Both the position numbers and the translations under genes were made by a program. DNA of 6,592 nucleotides from Promethearchaeota archaeon (GTDB taxonomy: Archaea; Asgardarchaeota; Lokiarchaeia; Sigynarchaeales; SOKP01). Where the stretch lies: contig JAEOTL010000496.1 in the NCBI GenBank assembly GCA_016839845.1, forward strand, positions 1 to 6,592, given 5' to 3'. Position 1 is the stretch's first letter; the number at the start of each line of letters is the position of its first letter. Shown here in pieces: positions 5,960 to 6,592 of the stretch. The notes beneath the pieces were generated by a model. It saw only the letters and a list, made by a program, of their open reading frames with translations, ran no database searches and was not told where the DNA came from.

Positions 5960-6592
5960 TTATGACAAGCCAGGTATTTTTTCTCTTTCAAACCGTTTCA
6001 TCATTATCGCATCACTTGGACATGTTACAGCACATAAACCACACCCTATACATTTATCAGGATTTACATTAGCAAAGTCATTCACAGTAATAGCATTAAA
6101 TTTACAACGATCAACACAAGTTTCACAAGCAGTACATTCATTTTTGTCTATAGTAGAAATAAAATTCGCCTTAGCTATAGCTCTAGGGTTATCAAATTCA
6201 GTTAAACCTCTCAACATTCCGCAACAACATTCACAACAGGAGCATATCACACTAGTAAATTTCGCTGTGTTGTCAGTTGCCAGGACGAGTCCTACCTCTG
6301 CAGATTGTCTCATCAATTCTTTAGCTTCTTCTTTTGAGATTTTTGTTGCACCGGGATCTATACCAATATTCGCGGCAGCAGGTCCTATTTGAAGGCAATT
6401 ATGAAGTGGATATTTATCAGTGCATTCTCTAACACCACTAATTCCGGCTCTTAATCGACATGGACAATCTATAACTGCAAATGAGTTATTTTTCTCAATT
6501 ATACTATATACTTCTTCTAAAGGTATTATTTCATGTTCTGGGTCAATTTCTTCACTAACGGTTAAAACTCTCATATATGGTGTACCTTTCCA
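5960..6592 (-). CDS. Cys-rich iron-sulfur protein with two ferredoxin-type [4Fe-4S] motifs, 5' partial
   Basis: The C-terminal part of a larger protein: the frame stays open to the window edge. The first ATG (6574) looks internal, since the codons before it read WKGTPY and, from memory, related archaeal proteins continue upstream through a PF-RV-PV stretch. Numbering from that Met, C147/C150/C153/C157 and C175/C178/C181/C185 form two CxxCxxCxxxC motifs, the second ending in the usual CP, the first in CK. Upstream lie C37, C39, C51 and C60 (CPC, then a spaced pair) and a very dense CSCCECCC at 111-118, which could hold further clusters or other metal. There is no membrane segment, flavin or hydrogenase motif. 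The role is presumably electron transfer or redox sensing, but partner and substrate are unknown. It is the gene before hisF on the same strand, separated by 107 bases, and probably not functionally linked to histidine synthesis. Confidence 0.85.
   Translation of the reverse strand, partial: WKGTPYMRVLTVSEEIDPEHEIIPLEEVYSIIEKNNSFAVIDCPCRLRAGISGVRECTDKYPLHNCLQIGPAAANIGIDPGATKISKEEAKELMRQSAEVGLVLATDNTAKFTSVICSCCECCCGMLRGLTEFDNPRAIAKANFISTIDKNECTACETCVDRCKFNAITVNDFANVNPDKCIGCGLCAVTCPSDAIMMKRFEREKIPGLS

Noticed and set aside
6144..6392. 82-codon open frame on the + strand inside the iron-sulfur gene
   Set aside because: It is antisense to the Cys-rich coding region with clear ferredoxin motifs; no independent coding evidence.

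Overview
The window reads as chromosomal DNA of an AT-rich archaeon, most likely an Asgard (Promethearchaeota/Lokiarchaeia-like) lineage; that placement is an inference. Pointers are: TATA-box-like elements instead of clear bacterial -35/-10 pairs; no Shine-Dalgarno in front of most first-in-unit genes; a HisF with an enlarged loop after the second catalytic Asp, as in archaeal HisF; a long Cys-rich ferredoxin-type protein of a sort I associate with anaerobic archaea; and a small four-helix membrane protein resembling ones I recall from Asgard genomes. No mobile element, CRISPR array, rRNA or tRNA was seen, and no gene-free stretch exceeds about 130 bases.

Layout. 1-129: promoter region. 130-597 (+): small integral membrane protein of unknown function, followed by a T-tract. 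605-1303 (-): MobA-like nucleotidyltransferase with a GTG start, convergent with the membrane protein. 1304-1431: divergent promoter region. 1432-2928 (+): complete canonical PurF (first committed step of purine synthesis). 2932-4335 (-): a second PurF-like protein, tail-to-tail with the first across only 3 bases, that has lost the glutaminase catalytic Cys and most surrounding active-site residues but keeps the PRPP-binding loop and the four iron-sulfur cysteines. 4404-5033 (-) and 5037-5852 (-): HisH and HisF, the two subunits of imidazole glycerol phosphate synthase, 3 bases apart and probably translationally coupled. 5960-6592 (-): an iron-sulfur protein with two ferredoxin-type cluster motifs, whose 5' end lies beyond the window.

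How the genes work together. PurF uses PRPP and glutamine to start purine synthesis. HisF-HisH makes IGP for histidine and releases AICAR, which re-enters purine synthesis downstream of PurF. The glutaminase-dead PurF paralog lies directly downstream of hisF-hisH on the same strand, so hisF-hisH-purF2 may be one unit at the histidine/purine junction. The paralog's actual reaction cannot be told from sequence. It is the most interesting object here, although glutaminase-less PurF-like proteins of this type (starting with an MGG-FG motif) appear, from memory, in other prokaryotes too, so it is an uncharacterised family rather than a wholly new one.
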